Positions 1 through 9,655 of a stretch of DNA of 64,000 bases are shown in pieces. Within the stretch, counting starts at the first letter, position 1. Each line of letters opens with the position of its first letter. The stretch lies in the NCBI GenBank assembly GCA_032622095.1, contig CP136062.1:224334578-224398577 (forward strand). The letters run 5' to 3'. This stretch comes from Siphonodentalium dalli (lineage: Eukaryota; Mollusca; Scaphopoda; Gadilida; Siphonodentaliidae). The notes under the pieces are model-generated. The model saw nothing but the letters and a program-made list of their open reading frames with translations, was not told the DNA's origin and searched no databases. Both the position numbers and the translations under genes were made by a program.

Positions 1-150
1 ACATTTCAAACTCTTCATTCATTATAGTTTGTTGGAAAAATATTGGAAGCCATAGTATTTTGAGACGTAGCGTACGGAATGTAAACATACGACAAACCGT
101 AAGTCAAAGGTCACCTGGCAATATTTCCTGTTATTAAACGAACGTTTAAT
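1..150. repeat. dispersed repeat, inverted relative to 6540-6690
   Basis: This stretch reads as a diverged reverse complement of 6540-6690. Shared blocks include AGGTCACCTGGCA / TGCCAGGTCACCT, the ATATTGGAAGCC... / GGCTTCCAATATT pair and the TTTGTTGGAAAA / TTTTCCAACAAA pair. The two copies lie in opposite orientation about 6.4 kb apart. It may be the edge of an interspersed element cut by the window. No coding potential is visible. Confidence 0.5.
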
Positions 151-274
151 ATCACAATTTATAGTATGGGTTTATTGAATGGAATAATTAAGAGTAGAAT
201 CATGTAATAAATATAAGAGAATGCATTGACACAGGGTTTTCACAAAATTTCAGGAAGCTCCAGTCATAAAATGG

Positions 275-739
275 TTAACCCTTTACCCAACAGAATGGCC
301 CTGTGCCAATGTATTCTCTTATATATGCGAGTCGACCATAGGTCGCCTCGCATATATAAGAGAATGCATTGGCTTAAAACATATTAAAAATGATAAAATT
401 GTCAAAGAATGTAGAAAAATATTATAAAAATTGTTAAAAAATGTAAGAAAAAATTATAAAATTGTTAAAGAATGTAAGAAAAAATGGTAAAAAGTGTTAA
501 ACAAATAATTTTTTTAGGCCAATGCATTCTCTTATATATGCAAGGCGACCTATGGTCGACTCGCATATATAAGAGAATGCATTGGCACAGGGCATAACTG
601 TAACCATCACAATGTGGTCAATGAACCGGTTCCAATGATATCCATATTTGTATGGTGTTATTGAGACAGACCGAAGATATTTGAGTCTGTTGAAGCTTTA
701 TTTGGGCGTTTTTGGCCGTTTTGTTGGGTAAAGGGTTAA
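275..739 (+). mobile_element. TTAA MITE with twin palindromes, copy 1
   Basis: The element starts TTAACCCTTTACCCAACA and ends with the inverse TGTTGGGTAAAGGGTTAA. A TTAA target duplication with CCC-type termini is the pattern of piggyBac-superfamily MITEs. Inside lie two ~68-bp palindromes with arms GCCAATGCATTCTCTTATA... and a TCGACCATAGGTCGC centre; the second is the inverse of the first. An AT-rich linker separates them, and a unique ~150-bp right part follows. No ORF is present. Upstream flanking text (about 219-270) resembles the older relative at 1583-1780, so this copy may be nested in one. Confidence 0.85.
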
Positions 740-804
740 GGCCCGTTCATTATATGGCCTAGTAGCGATGAACCCCAAATATACCAAACTAAGTTCTATT
801 CCAG

Positions 805-918
805 TTAAAGAAGACTGCTCACCCAATCCATGTCAGAACGGTGGAACATGTGTCGAGGGGATCAACAGCTACACATGTGAATGTCACCCACGTTATACCG
901 GCAATGACTGTGAAACAT
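805..918 (+). CDS. C-type lectin-like gene: EGF-like domain exon
   Basis: The exon encodes one 38-residue EGF-like module with all six cysteines in canonical order ([22 protein letters not shown]). The acceptor is TTCTATTCCAG and the donor is GTTAGT. It is phase 1 at both ends, the usual symmetrical form of shuffled extracellular modules, and so joins in frame to the CTLD exon at 2430. The protein is expected to be secreted or cell-surface. The residues do not show a clear calcium-binding EGF signature before the first cysteine. No upstream exon is recognised, so the start of the gene lies outside the window or was missed. Confidence 0.85.
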
Positions 919-1580
919 GTTAGTATCAATTACACACGTGAATTTCACCCGTGAATTGTCATATCGGAAATTCCGTATTTTGTACTTTCGGTTTCATTTA
1001 CTAATATTATGTGACACGGGCTTATTCAAACTTCAAACTCTTAACTGAACGTCTGTCATATTTTTATATTTGTGGATGCGACATTTGGGTCCATCAGAGA
1101 GGATTTTCTGTTTATTTAACATTTAATGTTTAACTGTATACACACATTTTGTATAGTGTGGTTGCTCCACCAGAGCGGTTAGATAAATTGAAGAAGAAGA
1201 CGATCACTCATATCCGGTTGTAGCAAGTGTCTTTCCACGAGCAATACTGCATAGTTTAACCGACATTTCTGTTTCTTTCTTCATTAATAAAATGGGGTGG
1301 TCTCTCAATGCAGGTGAAATTCGTGTTTTGAACCAAATATTAGGTGGTCGCGGTCGCGTTTGACAGGTGGTCGCACATTGAAGGTGATATATAGAATAAA
1401 ACAGTCGGTGAACAGGAAATGCGGTCGGAAATAGCAGGTGGTCGCCGTTGACGGTGGTCTCTCAAGACAGGTTTTACTGTACAATATTTTTATATGTAGT
1501 GCTGCTTATTGTGCAAATGTGCAGCACCATATTAAAACCTTTCATTACAGGAGCTGCGCTGATGCAGCATTAAATATCCT
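919..1580. other. intron 1 sequence, no gene
   Basis: This is intronic sequence downstream of the EGF exon. At 1295-1485 there is a block with repeated GGTGGTC(G/T)C motifs ending in CTCAAGACAGGTTTTACTGTAC. That ending looks like a DNA-transposon terminus, but I could not find a matching opposite end. Nothing else is recognised. Confidence 0.4.
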
Positions 1581-1582
1581 GT

Positions 1583-1789
1583 GCCAGTGTATTCTCTTAT
1601 TTATGCAAGTCTCCTACATATATGAGAAAATGCACTGGCTTAATAGGTCAAGGGAAATATTATTAGGCCAATGCATTCTCTTATAAATGTGAGGCTCCCT
1701 ATGGGAGACTCTGATATATAACAGATTGCACTGGCACAAGGTTTTCGCAAATTTTCAAGAAGCTCCAATCATGAAAGGTTTAAGATATC
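1583..1789 (+). mobile_element. diverged relative of the twin-palindrome MITE
   Basis: It contains two degenerate palindromes: GTGCCAGTGTATTCTCTTAT... to ...ATGCACTGGC, and GCCAATGCATTCTCTTATAA... to ...TTGCACTGGC. They are arranged as in the TTAA MITE but differ in their centres (AGTCTCCTAC; AGGCTCCCTATGGGAGAC). The TCGACCATAGG centre and the CCCTTTACCC termini are missing. It is probably an older subfamily or a truncated copy. Confidence 0.55.
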
Positions 1790-1925
1790 TTAACCCTTTC
1801 AGTGCCAAGTCCGATTTAGAGCTCTTTCCATCAATGTATCACATTATTATAATCAATAAATTCGCAAAAATGATCAAGGAAATATGGGTCGATACAAAAA
1901 TCGGACTTGGCACTGAAAGGGTTAA
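1790..1925. mobile_element. 136-bp TTAA MITE (second family)
   Basis: This small foldback element starts TTAACCCTTTCAGTGCCAAG and ends with the inverse CTTGGCACTGAAAGGGTTAA. The terminal inverted repeats are about 28 bp and cover much of the element. The TTAA target and CCCTTT terminus suggest mobilisation by a piggyBac-type transposase, but the internal sequence is unlike the twin-palindrome family. It has no coding potential. Confidence 0.75.
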
Positions 1926-2138
1926 TTAAAGTAGGAATTGAGTCTACAGAGATGAATGGTTAAACGTGGGTCAATTTATAGGAAATCTCAAGCAAAAACT
2001 CCGCCAATATTAGTATTGTTGAAATCAGTTACTATAAATAACTATTCGGATTTTACACCTCCGTAAAACATCATCAGTCATGTGCCGGCATCCACAGTCT
2101 CAACCAATAGTGTAGTTTGACACGTTTCTTTCGTGGAA

Positions 2139-2290
2139 ATGCCTGCCGGAAAATGCATTTTTAATCACATTTGGAAGAAAAAGTATGAGTGGATAAGAGC
2201 TGTGAAAGGAAATAAGTATAAAGAAAAGTGTTCAGCATGCAAGAAAGTGATTTTTAACACTCAAAACTGGCGTAGAGTGATGTGTTTATT
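2139..2290 (+). pseudogene. relic of a BED-like zinc finger (hAT transposase N-terminus?)
   Basis: From the ATG at 2139 the frame encodes a short basic stretch with a W-x4-YEWI pattern followed by CSACKK. The spacing of aromatic residues and the CxxC pair resembles the N-terminal BED-like zinc finger found in many invertebrate hAT transposases and related proteins. The later His residues of such a finger are not visible and the frame degenerates into unrelated residues before its stop near 2354. It lies in the intron before CTLD-1 and has no splice signals. I read it as a transposase fragment; the family call is a resemblance from memory. Confidence 0.35.
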
Positions 2291-2429
2291 GTTGGTTACA
2301 ATAGTAAAAAAAATCTCTTTACCCAGTCCTCAAAAAATGCTTAAAAGTGCTTAAATTTGATTCCAAGGAAAGAGTATTAGCCCTGCAAATCAGCTAAGCC
2401 CCATCTCAGCCATCTGTTTCTTTTTTCAG

Positions 2430-2610
2430 TTGAACCAGCGGGAGCTTGTTTACACCCAGATGGAGTATTCAATGATGAGACACAATCGTGTTACTGGATG
2501 GTTTACCAAGAAAAGGAATGGGAAGATGCGGTCGTTGAATGTCGTCGCTATGGTGGCCACTTGGCTTCAATTTACAACCAGTCAACAACAGACTTCATTT
2601 TAAATTCCAT
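2430..2610 (+). CDS. C-type lectin-like gene: CTLD-1 first-half exon
   Basis: The exon encodes the N-terminal half of a C-type lectin-like domain. It has a long-form start with two extra cysteines (ACLHPDG...QSCYW), the W-x-D-A helix (EWEDAVVEC) and GGHLASIYN. The acceptor is TTTCTTTTTTCAG and the donor ATGTAACT. The exon enters in phase 1 and exits in phase 2, so it joins the second-half exon at 3959 to give a 138-residue domain. Reading past the donor gives TAA at once. A second copy of the exon end plus donor lies in the intron at about 3004-3040. Confidence 0.9.
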
Positions 2611-3003
2611 GTAACTATCACTATTTATTGTTTAATGGTGCCCATATTCAGAATGAGCAATGGGTGATGCCATAGTGTCCTGGGCCCACAAACAATGTAC
2701 CCTGCCCTGCCTTGCTCACCGGAAGCTTATATTCAGCTAATGATGAACAGACGTCAGAGCAGTTTTAGCCAGTCAAAAATAAAAATAGTATACATAAAAT
2801 TGTAGAGAACCCTGAATCTGATGAATTTCTTACACCATGGAGTCCACTTACAAAGCACAACATGTGCAACTTTAAATCCCACACACAGTCGTGGCCAGGT
2901 TATTTTGTTTATATAATCATCGAAGGTGCACAGTCGTTGTTGTCAGTGAGAGGTACCGGATTCCTCCGAGATTGTGGCGGGCACACGAATTACTATATTT
3001 TAC

Positions 3004-3040
3004 AGATTTCATTTTAAATTCCATGTAACTATCACTATTT
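3004..3040 (+). repeat. intronic duplicate of the CTLD-1 exon end and splice donor
   Basis: The stretch from TTTCATTTTAAATTCCATG through TAACTATCACTATTTA repeats the last ~17 nt of the exon at 2430-2610 and the first ~19 nt of its intron (2594-2629), nearly base for base. It is a single isolated duplicate with no acceptor beside it. The same exon boundary is amplified into minisatellites in CTLD-2 and CTLD-3. Confidence 0.7.
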
Positions 3041-3068
3041 ACACTTTATTGTGATCATTGACAAGCAC

Positions 3069-3946
3069 ATGTCTGGAAATAGTCCTACTGCCATTTACAG
3101 AATGAGGTCCCCAGAGGGTGAATTTAGTGAAGCTACCCCACACAGCAGGTTACCATCACCAAATTCACCATCTGGGGACCCCATTCTTCTTAGGCCTCAT
3201 CTTCTGGTGTATATATAGTATAAAGTATATATAAAGTTCAAGTATATATAGTCTCATATTAACATTGTTTTTAGTAACTTTTTCTGAATCATTTTTCTAC
3301 ATCCCCAAATTAGCAGAAGATAAAATGCATATTCGAGGTGACTAATGAGGCCCCCACCCCCTTTTCGTATGCCGTATTCCATGCCCTGTTATGAGGTACG
3401 CCGTATTCCGGTCCCTCTGTTAGGAGGTATTCGGTATTCCAAAAATACCGGTATTCGTATTCCAACCTTCCAAAAAATGATCATAATAATAATATAAATG
3501 CGATTTTTGTCACAATAAATTCACGGTTTGACATACAGATCGTCGATCATCGTCATTTTAGATCATTTTAGACGTGGACACTGCGGGATGACCGGCGTTT
3601 TACTATCATGTTGCCTTTTAGATCCTTTTATCATCAATAAATTATCTTATCTGATCTTAACTGGTACTCTGTATTCCATATGGCTGTTATCTGGTATTCC
3701 GTATTCCACCCTCTGTGTTAAGTGGTATTCCGTATTCCAGGGGGGTGGGGGTGGGGGCCTCACTAATGGGTGAACATCACCCACTTCAACTGGGGAACTT
3801 CAATCTGATAATAGTGATCCTAGCTAGGTCTCCATATAGCATTTGAGGCCAAAGCAGAATGAGGTTCCCAGAGGGTGAATTTGGTAATGCTAGCACCCTC
3901 TGGGGACCTCATTCTGCATATGACAGGCACACTATTTCCAAACTTG
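3069..3946. mobile_element. GAATGAGGTCCCC palindromic element, copy a (interrupted)
   Basis: This non-autonomous element has imperfect outer inverted repeats (TCTGGAAATAGT...TTTACAGAATGAGGTCC at left, inverse at right) and an inner palindrome at each end in which GAGGTCCCCAGAGGGTGAATT faces its complement. It has no ORF. It is split by the insert at 3348-3760; without it the length (~455 bp) matches the copy at 8735-9180. The right end stops 12 bp before the acceptor AG of the CTLD-1 second-half exon. Confidence 0.7.
3348..3760. mobile_element. 413-bp hAT-like MITE with an empty-site match
   Basis: The termini are AGGCCCCCACCCCC and its inverse GGGGGTGGGGGCCT. The interior repeats GTATTCCGTATTCC-type motifs in both orientations. 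Flanks GACTAATG and CACTAATG form an 8-bp target duplication with one mismatch. Uninterrupted copies of the host element elsewhere read GGTGACTAATGGGTGAACATC (14008 onward and 17558 onward), which shows the empty site. An 8-bp duplication fits hAT, though the terminus is not the common CAGRG form. Confidence 0.7.
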
Positions 3947-3958
3947 ATTTTGTTCCAG

Positions 3959-4191
3959 ACTGGTCGGTAGGGAGCTGGCTGAATTCTGGATCGGTGTCCA
4001 TGATAATGAAGTTGAAGGGTTATGGATGACTTGGGATAACAGGGAAATCGAGTGGACAAACTGGGAATCCAGTTCTCCGACATCTGGTGACTGTGTTGTA
4101 GTTAAGAATGTGAACAACACTGATCTACTGTGGATATCAGACAAATGTTACTCTTCAGGTGCTCACTTCCCTTTCTTATGTGAGGCTTCAA
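3959..4191 (+). CDS. C-type lectin-like gene: CTLD-1 second-half exon
   Basis: The exon encodes the C-terminal half of CTLD-1. It has the WIG core motif (FWIGVHDNE), W-x-T/D strands (WMTWDN, WTNWESS), the inner cysteine pair (GDCVVV and SDKCYS) and the terminal FLCE. The acceptor is GATTTTGTTCCAG and the donor GTAAGT. Entry is phase 2 and exit phase 1. The canonical EPN/QPD sugar-specificity tripeptide is replaced by SSP-like residues, and the usual WND is WISD, so calcium-dependent sugar binding is doubtful. A palindromic element ends 12 bp before the acceptor AG and a MITE begins 8 bp after the exon. Confidence 0.9.
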
Positions 4192-4199
4192 GTAAGTTC

Positions 4200-4695
4200 T
4201 TAACCCTTTACCCAACAGAAGGGCCCTGTGCCAATGCATTCTCTTATATATGCGAGTCGACCATAGGTCGCCTCGCATATATAAGAGAATGCATTGGCTT
4301 AACACATTAAAAATTATAAAAATGTTAAAGAATGTAAGAAAAAATGGTAAAAAAAGATTTTTTTTTAGGCCAATGCATTCTCTTATATATGGGAGGCGAC
4401 CTATGGTCGACTCACATATATAAGAGAATGCATTGGCTTAACACATTAAAAATTATAAAATTGTTAAAGAATGTAAGAATGCATTCTCTTATATATGCGA
4501 GGGACCTATGGTCGACTCGCATATATAAGAGAATGTATTGGCACAGGGCATAACTGTAACTATCACAATGTGGTCAAGGAGCCGGTTCCAATGATATCCA
4601 TATTTGTATGGTTCTATTGAGACATACCGAAGATATTTTAGGCTGTTGAAGCTTTATTTGGCCGGTTATGGCCGGTTTGTTGGGTAAAGGGTTAA
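4200..4695 (+). mobile_element. TTAA MITE with twin palindromes, copy 2
   Basis: It has the same termini and internal arrangement as copy 1, with an extra third palindrome arm in the middle (4480-4540), suggesting an internal duplication. The 5' TTAA lies just 8 nt beyond the exon end at 4191, straight after the donor GTAAGTTC. The 3' TTAA is shared with the next element. Confidence 0.85.
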
Positions 4696-5735
4696 AGATG
4701 CATAATCCGAATTAACGCTTCAAAATTACTATTTATTTGGGTTCGGGGGGTAAAAAATATTTTATTTGAGTCGAGGAACCCACCATCAAAGCTCAGATTT
4801 AACAGATATCAATTTTTGAAAACTGTTATTTTTCACCACCTGGAATATTTGTCGCCCTGGCAAATATTCGATGGATGCTGAACGACACACTCTCAATACC
4901 AATTGTGTTGAACAAAATGTTGATATATATAACACTTTGTGGGCAATTTTATACTATAGTTGACAGTGGTTAGGTAGCAATACACGCTTTCCAGCAATTT
5001 TGCCAACCTGGGAGGGGGTACTGTAGTTCAAATCAATGCTGAGCCATTATCTTTGGCATAGGTTTCATCATGCATGTTTTAATTTCGACAGAAATTTTTG
5101 GCGTAATTATTTGTCTGTACTTTAGCTTCTTTGTACAATTTGTCATTGAGTTATGCCCCTTGGTTTGCACACACAAAACGCTCAATTTTACCCATTTTTT
5201 TTACTCAAATTGGCCATTTTCAACCCAAACACAGAACATGATAGAGCGAATGTCAGTAAATAAGTTTCTTCCACCTGATAGAGCCATGTTAGAGCTGAGA
5301 AATATTTGAAATAGAAAAAAAGTTATCGTATCAATTTGAAAAAAATGTCTGGCGACCCCAGGTGACAGAATTCAGAGGAGAAAAATCGGGCTATTTTCCT
5401 GTAACCAATAACACAGAGGTGGCCTTCACTGAATACGAAAACCCTGTTGCGTATCCAAATTTTTCACTTTTTTGAGAACTTTCCCAGTTTTGTAAAATAA
5501 ATAAACCTTCAAACCAGGAATGACACAGTTAACACAGGCTACACTGGCTGTTATGCCCCCCCAGATACTTATTTTCTATTTTTCAGACCCCCTACAACCC
5601 GTGAAATCGTGTACTGCTACCTTAGCATTACTTTTTGGAAAATTAATCGATTCTGATAACTGAAGCTGCATTTCAAGAAATGTTGTTGGAATCTGATGAT
5701 ATGGGGACCATAAAATGGGATTGTGTAACCTTTAA
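4692..5735 (+). mobile_element. 1.04-kb TTAA-flanked element (third family)
   Basis: It is bounded by TTAAAGATGCATAATCC at left and the imperfect inverse GGATTGTGTAACCTTTAA at right. It shares its TTAA tetranucleotides with twin-palindrome MITEs on both sides. A shorter related copy with the same ends lies at 60164-60594. No significant ORF is present. The class is inferred from the TTAA flanks; it may be a non-autonomous piggyBac-like element. Confidence 0.6.
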
Positions 5736-6135
5736 CCCTTTACCCAACAGAAGGGCCATGTGCCAATGCATTCTCTTATATATGCGAGTCGACCATAGGT
5801 CGCCTCGCATATATAAGAGAATGCATTGGCTTAACACATTAAAAATTATAAAATTGTTAAAGAATGTAAGAAAAAATGGTAAAAATTAAGTGTTAAAAAA
5901 AGATTTTTTTTAGGCCAATGCATTCTCTTATATATGCGAGGCGACCTATGGTCGACTCGCATATATAAGAGAATGCATTGGCACAGGGCATAACTGTAAC
6001 TATCACAATGTGGTCAAGGAGCCGGTTCCAATGATATCCATATTTGTATGGTTTTATTGAGACAGACCGAAGATATTTTAGGCTGTTGAAGCTTTATTTG
6101 GCCGGTTTTGGCCGGTTTGTTGGGTAAAGGGTTAA
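5732..6135 (+). mobile_element. TTAA MITE with twin palindromes, copy 3
   Basis: It has complete CCCTTTACCCAACA termini and both internal palindromes. It abuts the preceding TTAA-flanked element, sharing one TTAA. Confidence 0.85.
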
Positions 6136-6305
6136 TGATTTTAAATTAAATTAGCTTTCCACTTGAGGTTCGTATCCCAGATATTTATGGCTAATTATAC
6201 GGTAGATTAGACTACTAGTTCCCATCTCTTTATATACTTGTTCACGTGGACCTTTATACATTATATGTAAACATTTTCATACAGCCCGTGCATTTTGCAC
6301 ATATA

Positions 6306-6447
6306 CAGTAATGCCCTAAATAATCGACCTCTTAACCACAGCAGAATTATGGGTAACTTTTCAGGATTTAGTCGGAAATATGGCTTGTTGCCATTCATCG
6401 GAAAGCTCTCGGCATGGTTAAGAGGTCGACTACTTAGGGCATTACTG
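6306..6447. mobile_element. mariner-like MITE, TA target, copy 1
   Basis: The ends are CAGTAATGCCCTAA and the inverse TTAGGGCATTACTG with TA on both sides. This is the usual Tc1/mariner target and terminus style. The inverted repeats include TAATCGACCTCTTAACCA, and the inner part carries ATTATGGGTAACTTTTCAGG. It has no ORF. Relatives lie at 14130-14305 and 56564-56826. Confidence 0.8.
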
Positions 6448-6539
6448 TAATTATATTTATAATTTGAGATACTGTGGTAAATCCTATTTTATTACACAAT
6501 CCTACCCTTATTCCATCACTAAACCCATTCTATAAATTG

Positions 6540-6690
6540 TGATGTGAAATGTTCATTGCATAACAGGAAATAGTGCCAGGTCACCTTTGACATCCGGTTT
6601 GTCTGTTTATATTCTGTAAGCTACTTCTCAAAATACTGTGGCTTCCAATATTTTTTCCAACAAACTCTAATGAAGGAAAAGATTGAAAAG
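6540..6690. repeat. dispersed repeat, inverse partner of 1-150
   Basis: It is a diverged reverse complement of the first 150 bp of the window, including AGGTCACCTTTGACATCCGGTT against its inverse. No terminal features allow classification. Confidence 0.5.
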
Positions 6691-6841
6691 TTATTTCGTT
6701 AAATATACGCCATTAAATATGTCAAAGAGTCTTCAATTATCTCGGACTATTTCTTTACAACTGCAAGCAATGCACAGTTACGTGAAGCATTATTGCATGC
6801 CTTATAGAAGCCGATGTTACTATCATGTCCCATTTGTTGAT

Positions 6842-7231
6842 TTAACCCTTTACCCAACAGAACGGCCCTGTGCCAATGCATTCTCTTATATATGCGAGTC
6901 GACCATAGGTCGCCTCGCATATATAAGAGAATGCATTGGCTTAACACATTAAAAATTATAAAATTGTTAAAGAATGTAAGAAAAAATGGTAAAAAAAGAT
7001 TTTTTTTAGGCCAATGCATTCTCTTATATATGCGAGGCGACCTATGGTCGACTCGCATATATAAGAGAATGCATTGGCACAGGACATAACTGTAACTATC
7101 ACAATGTCGTCAAGGAGCCGGTTCCAATGATATCCATATTTGTATGGTTCTATTGAGACAGACCGAAGATATTTTAGGCTGTTGAAGCTTTATTTGGCCG
7201 GTTTTGGCCGGTTTGTTGGGTAAAGGGTTAA
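6842..7231 (+). mobile_element. TTAA MITE with twin palindromes, copy 4
   Basis: It is a complete copy: TTAACCCTTTACCCAACA, two palindromes, unique right part, TGTTGGGTAAAGGGTTAA. It lies in the long intron between CTLD-1 and CTLD-2. Confidence 0.85.
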
Positions 7232-8734
7232 GTATGTTTATTGAGGTTTTGGATCATGCAATAAATGCCCAGTAAATTATGTCTTGACTGAGCCAAATGC
7301 TAATTTACTGGACTCATTTTGTAAATTCCGTTATAAACTGGGGATGAGTTGGAGATTCTATGGTTGTATATCCTCTATATGTGTATGGGGAGAGAATACT
7401 GTGGCAAATCGTTGTACACCTTTCCACAGAGCCCATGCAATTTGCACTCATTGTATTATGTGGGGAAATTCTATTGGGATATATGTTTTAAGCCATTTTG
7501 CTTTTCACTTATTTGACTTTCTAAAAGACCTTTCGGTCGACCAGCCAGTGCTTTACTCTGACTTTGTCTTCGTCATTCTAGTTTGCTAGGTGTGCTGTAC
7601 ACTTACCTTGTCATGTTACCCGATCAGAAACCCACTTACATGTACCTATAAGGATACAACAATAAAATAGTCTGGTAAACAAAATTAAAATAAAATTCTG
7701 CATAATCCCCACAGTACTAGTAATGTACAAACAACAGAATTGTCCGTGAATTTCACAAGATTTATAAATACGATAAGTTTTACTCAAATTATATAAATAA
7801 TTAAACGTATTTTTTTCCATAAAACTGTAAAAACAACAGAAAAAAGATGAACGCAAAAAAAATAGACTGCCATCAAATATTTATATATATAACACCCCCC
7901 CCCCCCCCCCCCCCCCCCCTTGTACTCATCCCTACATTTTCCAGTCATTTTTTTGGAAAGAATTTGTTTACAATAAAATATTTTTCCCTTGAAATGCATG
8001 ATTTCAAATGCAATATATAAATATGTCAAAATACAATACAGAATATAAGAATACAATTACCCTACTCTGGCACACTCACAGAGCAAAATCTCAGCCACAG
8101 AAATTTGGCACTGCATTAGTTAATAGAAAAAATAAGGTTCCATCAGTCAATAAATTCCACAATACCACAAGCAACTATGGACCACGGACAAAGCTCTCGT
8201 GAGTGATTCTATCTGGGGCTTCATGGTTTTTCGGTATTTAGTCATATCGCAAATTTTGTTTATCGTGTAATCGGTTTTTAAAAAATGGACAAAAAGAGAT
8301 ATGTTTTGGCAGGTCGAGATAGGCGTTCAATTCACAGTTAAAATTTCACTATGGACAAACTAATGTATGATAAGGACAAATTAGTATGTTATTTTTATAA
8401 TGGTCAGTGACGCCCAGACAATTAAAGAATGCAAGCAACACACCCAGTGATTTTCCCATTTCTGTGTTGACCAGACGCTGGACCTAGGATGCCCTGATGC
8501 TCTGCTTTGTTTGCCACCATGACTGCGCGCAGTAAAGTGACGTAGCTTCATAGAGCCATGCCACCATGACTGCGCGCAGTAAAGTGACGTAGCTTCATAG
8601 AGCCAGATTCTAATAAAATTGTTGTCCTGAATGCTAATGAGTTTATCATAAATAAAATTATCCATGGTATTTAATCATATCTCGATATATTTTTGAGTAT
8701 TTACTCGGTATAACTTGAGTCAAATTATCCTGAA
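7232..8734. other. intron sequence with poly-C tract and a 47-bp duplication
   Basis: No gene is seen. A pure C tract of about 23 bases lies near 7896-7919. A 47-bp unit (TGCCACCATGACTGCGCGCAG...) is duplicated head to tail at about 8512-8603. The remainder is AT-rich sequence of no recognised family. Confidence 0.5.
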
Positions 8735-9180
8735 CAGGTCTGAGAATAAATTGCCTGTCGTTTGCAGAATGAGGTCCCCAGAGGGTGAATTTAGTGATGC
8801 TATCCCGCATAGCGGGCTATCATCACTAAATTCACCAACCTGGGACCTCATTCTGCTTAGGCCTCATCTTCTCTGGAAAGTTTCTTCAGAAACTTCTTTA
8901 CATAGATTCTATTTCTTTTTTAGTTTAGTTTCTCTATATCCATAAATTGGCAGAAGACACATTATATAATCTAGGTTTACATTGGGTGTACATCACAATA
9001 TTCACCATTTGGGAACTTCAATCTGAGTCAGTGTCTCCCATGGCAGATGAGGCCATGCAGAATGAGGCCCCAAGATTGTGAATTAGGTGATCTACTAGTC
9101 TGCTGTGTGGGATAACATCACTAAATTCACCCTCTGAGGACCTCATTCTGCAAATGACAGGCATCTTATTCTCAGACTTG
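8735..9180. mobile_element. GAATGAGGTCCCC palindromic element, copy b
   Basis: This is the most complete copy. Outer inverted repeats are CAGGTCTGAGAATAA... and ...TTATTCTCAGACTTG, and an inner palindrome at each end carries GGTGAATTTAGTGATGCTA against its inverse. It has no ORF. A 17-bp direct repeat GGTATAACTTGAGTCAA lies at 8707-8723 and 9181-9197. This may be a duplication of intron sequence rather than a target duplication. Confidence 0.7.
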
Positions 9181-9190
9181 GGTATAACTT

Positions 9191-9236
9191 GAGTCAATAT
9201 CATGAAGTTCTAATTTTATCCACAATTTCTTTTTAG
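9191..9236 (+). repeat. duplicate of the CTLD-2 intron end and splice acceptor
   Basis: The stretch from GAGTCAATATCATGA to ATTTCTTTTTAG matches 10488-10531, the polypyrimidine tract and acceptor of the CTLD-2 first-half exon, with few differences. After the AG only CTGATCAT-like residues resemble the exon; coding similarity then ends. It looks like a decayed duplicate of the exon's 5' boundary and could act as a decoy acceptor. Confidence 0.55.
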
Positions 9237-9378
9237 CTGATCATTTATAAGTAACTATATTGATAAGTGGATGTCTCAGAGGTAATCATGTGGTAGAGTT
9301 AGCCATCACAGTATCTGGCATGCTAGAATGACACAAACTTAATCAGATTAGAATGCCAGCCATGAACAGAATTATAAC

Positions 9379-9655
9379 ACTTCACCTTTATATGGTGTGC
9401 AAATGTCTTTATATGGTGTCCATTCACCTTTATATGGTGTGTAAATAAATGTCTTTATATGGTGTCCATTCCCCTTTATATGGTGTGTAAATAAATGTCT
9501 TTATATGGTGTCCATTCACCTTTATATGGTGTGCAAATGTCTTTATATGGTGTCCATTCACCTTTATATGGTGTTATTGAGCCAGTGGCCTAATGGCTTT
9601 ATATGGTGTCCATTCACCTTTATATGGTGTTATTGAGACAGTGGCCTAATGGCTT
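9379..9655 (+). repeat. minisatellite, CTTTATATGGTGT units
   Basis: Alternating units of CACCTTTATATGGTGTGCAAATG and TCTTTATATGGTGTCCATT form a dimeric repeat of roughly 38-42 bp, about seven dimers. The last two units carry an inserted TATTGAGNCAGTGGCCTAATGG block. It is noncoding. Confidence 0.8.

Noticed and set aside
301-370. The 68-bp palindromes as transcription terminators or tRNA-like genes
   Set aside because: They occur at fixed places within a TTAA-flanked MITE and carry no tRNA boxes; the arms are plain inverted repeats.
8707-9197. GGTATAACTTGAGTCAA direct repeats as a 17-bp target duplication of the palindromic element
   Set aside because: The left repeat is 11 bp away from the element end and the right copy is part of a duplicated intron end, so a transposition footprint is not supported.
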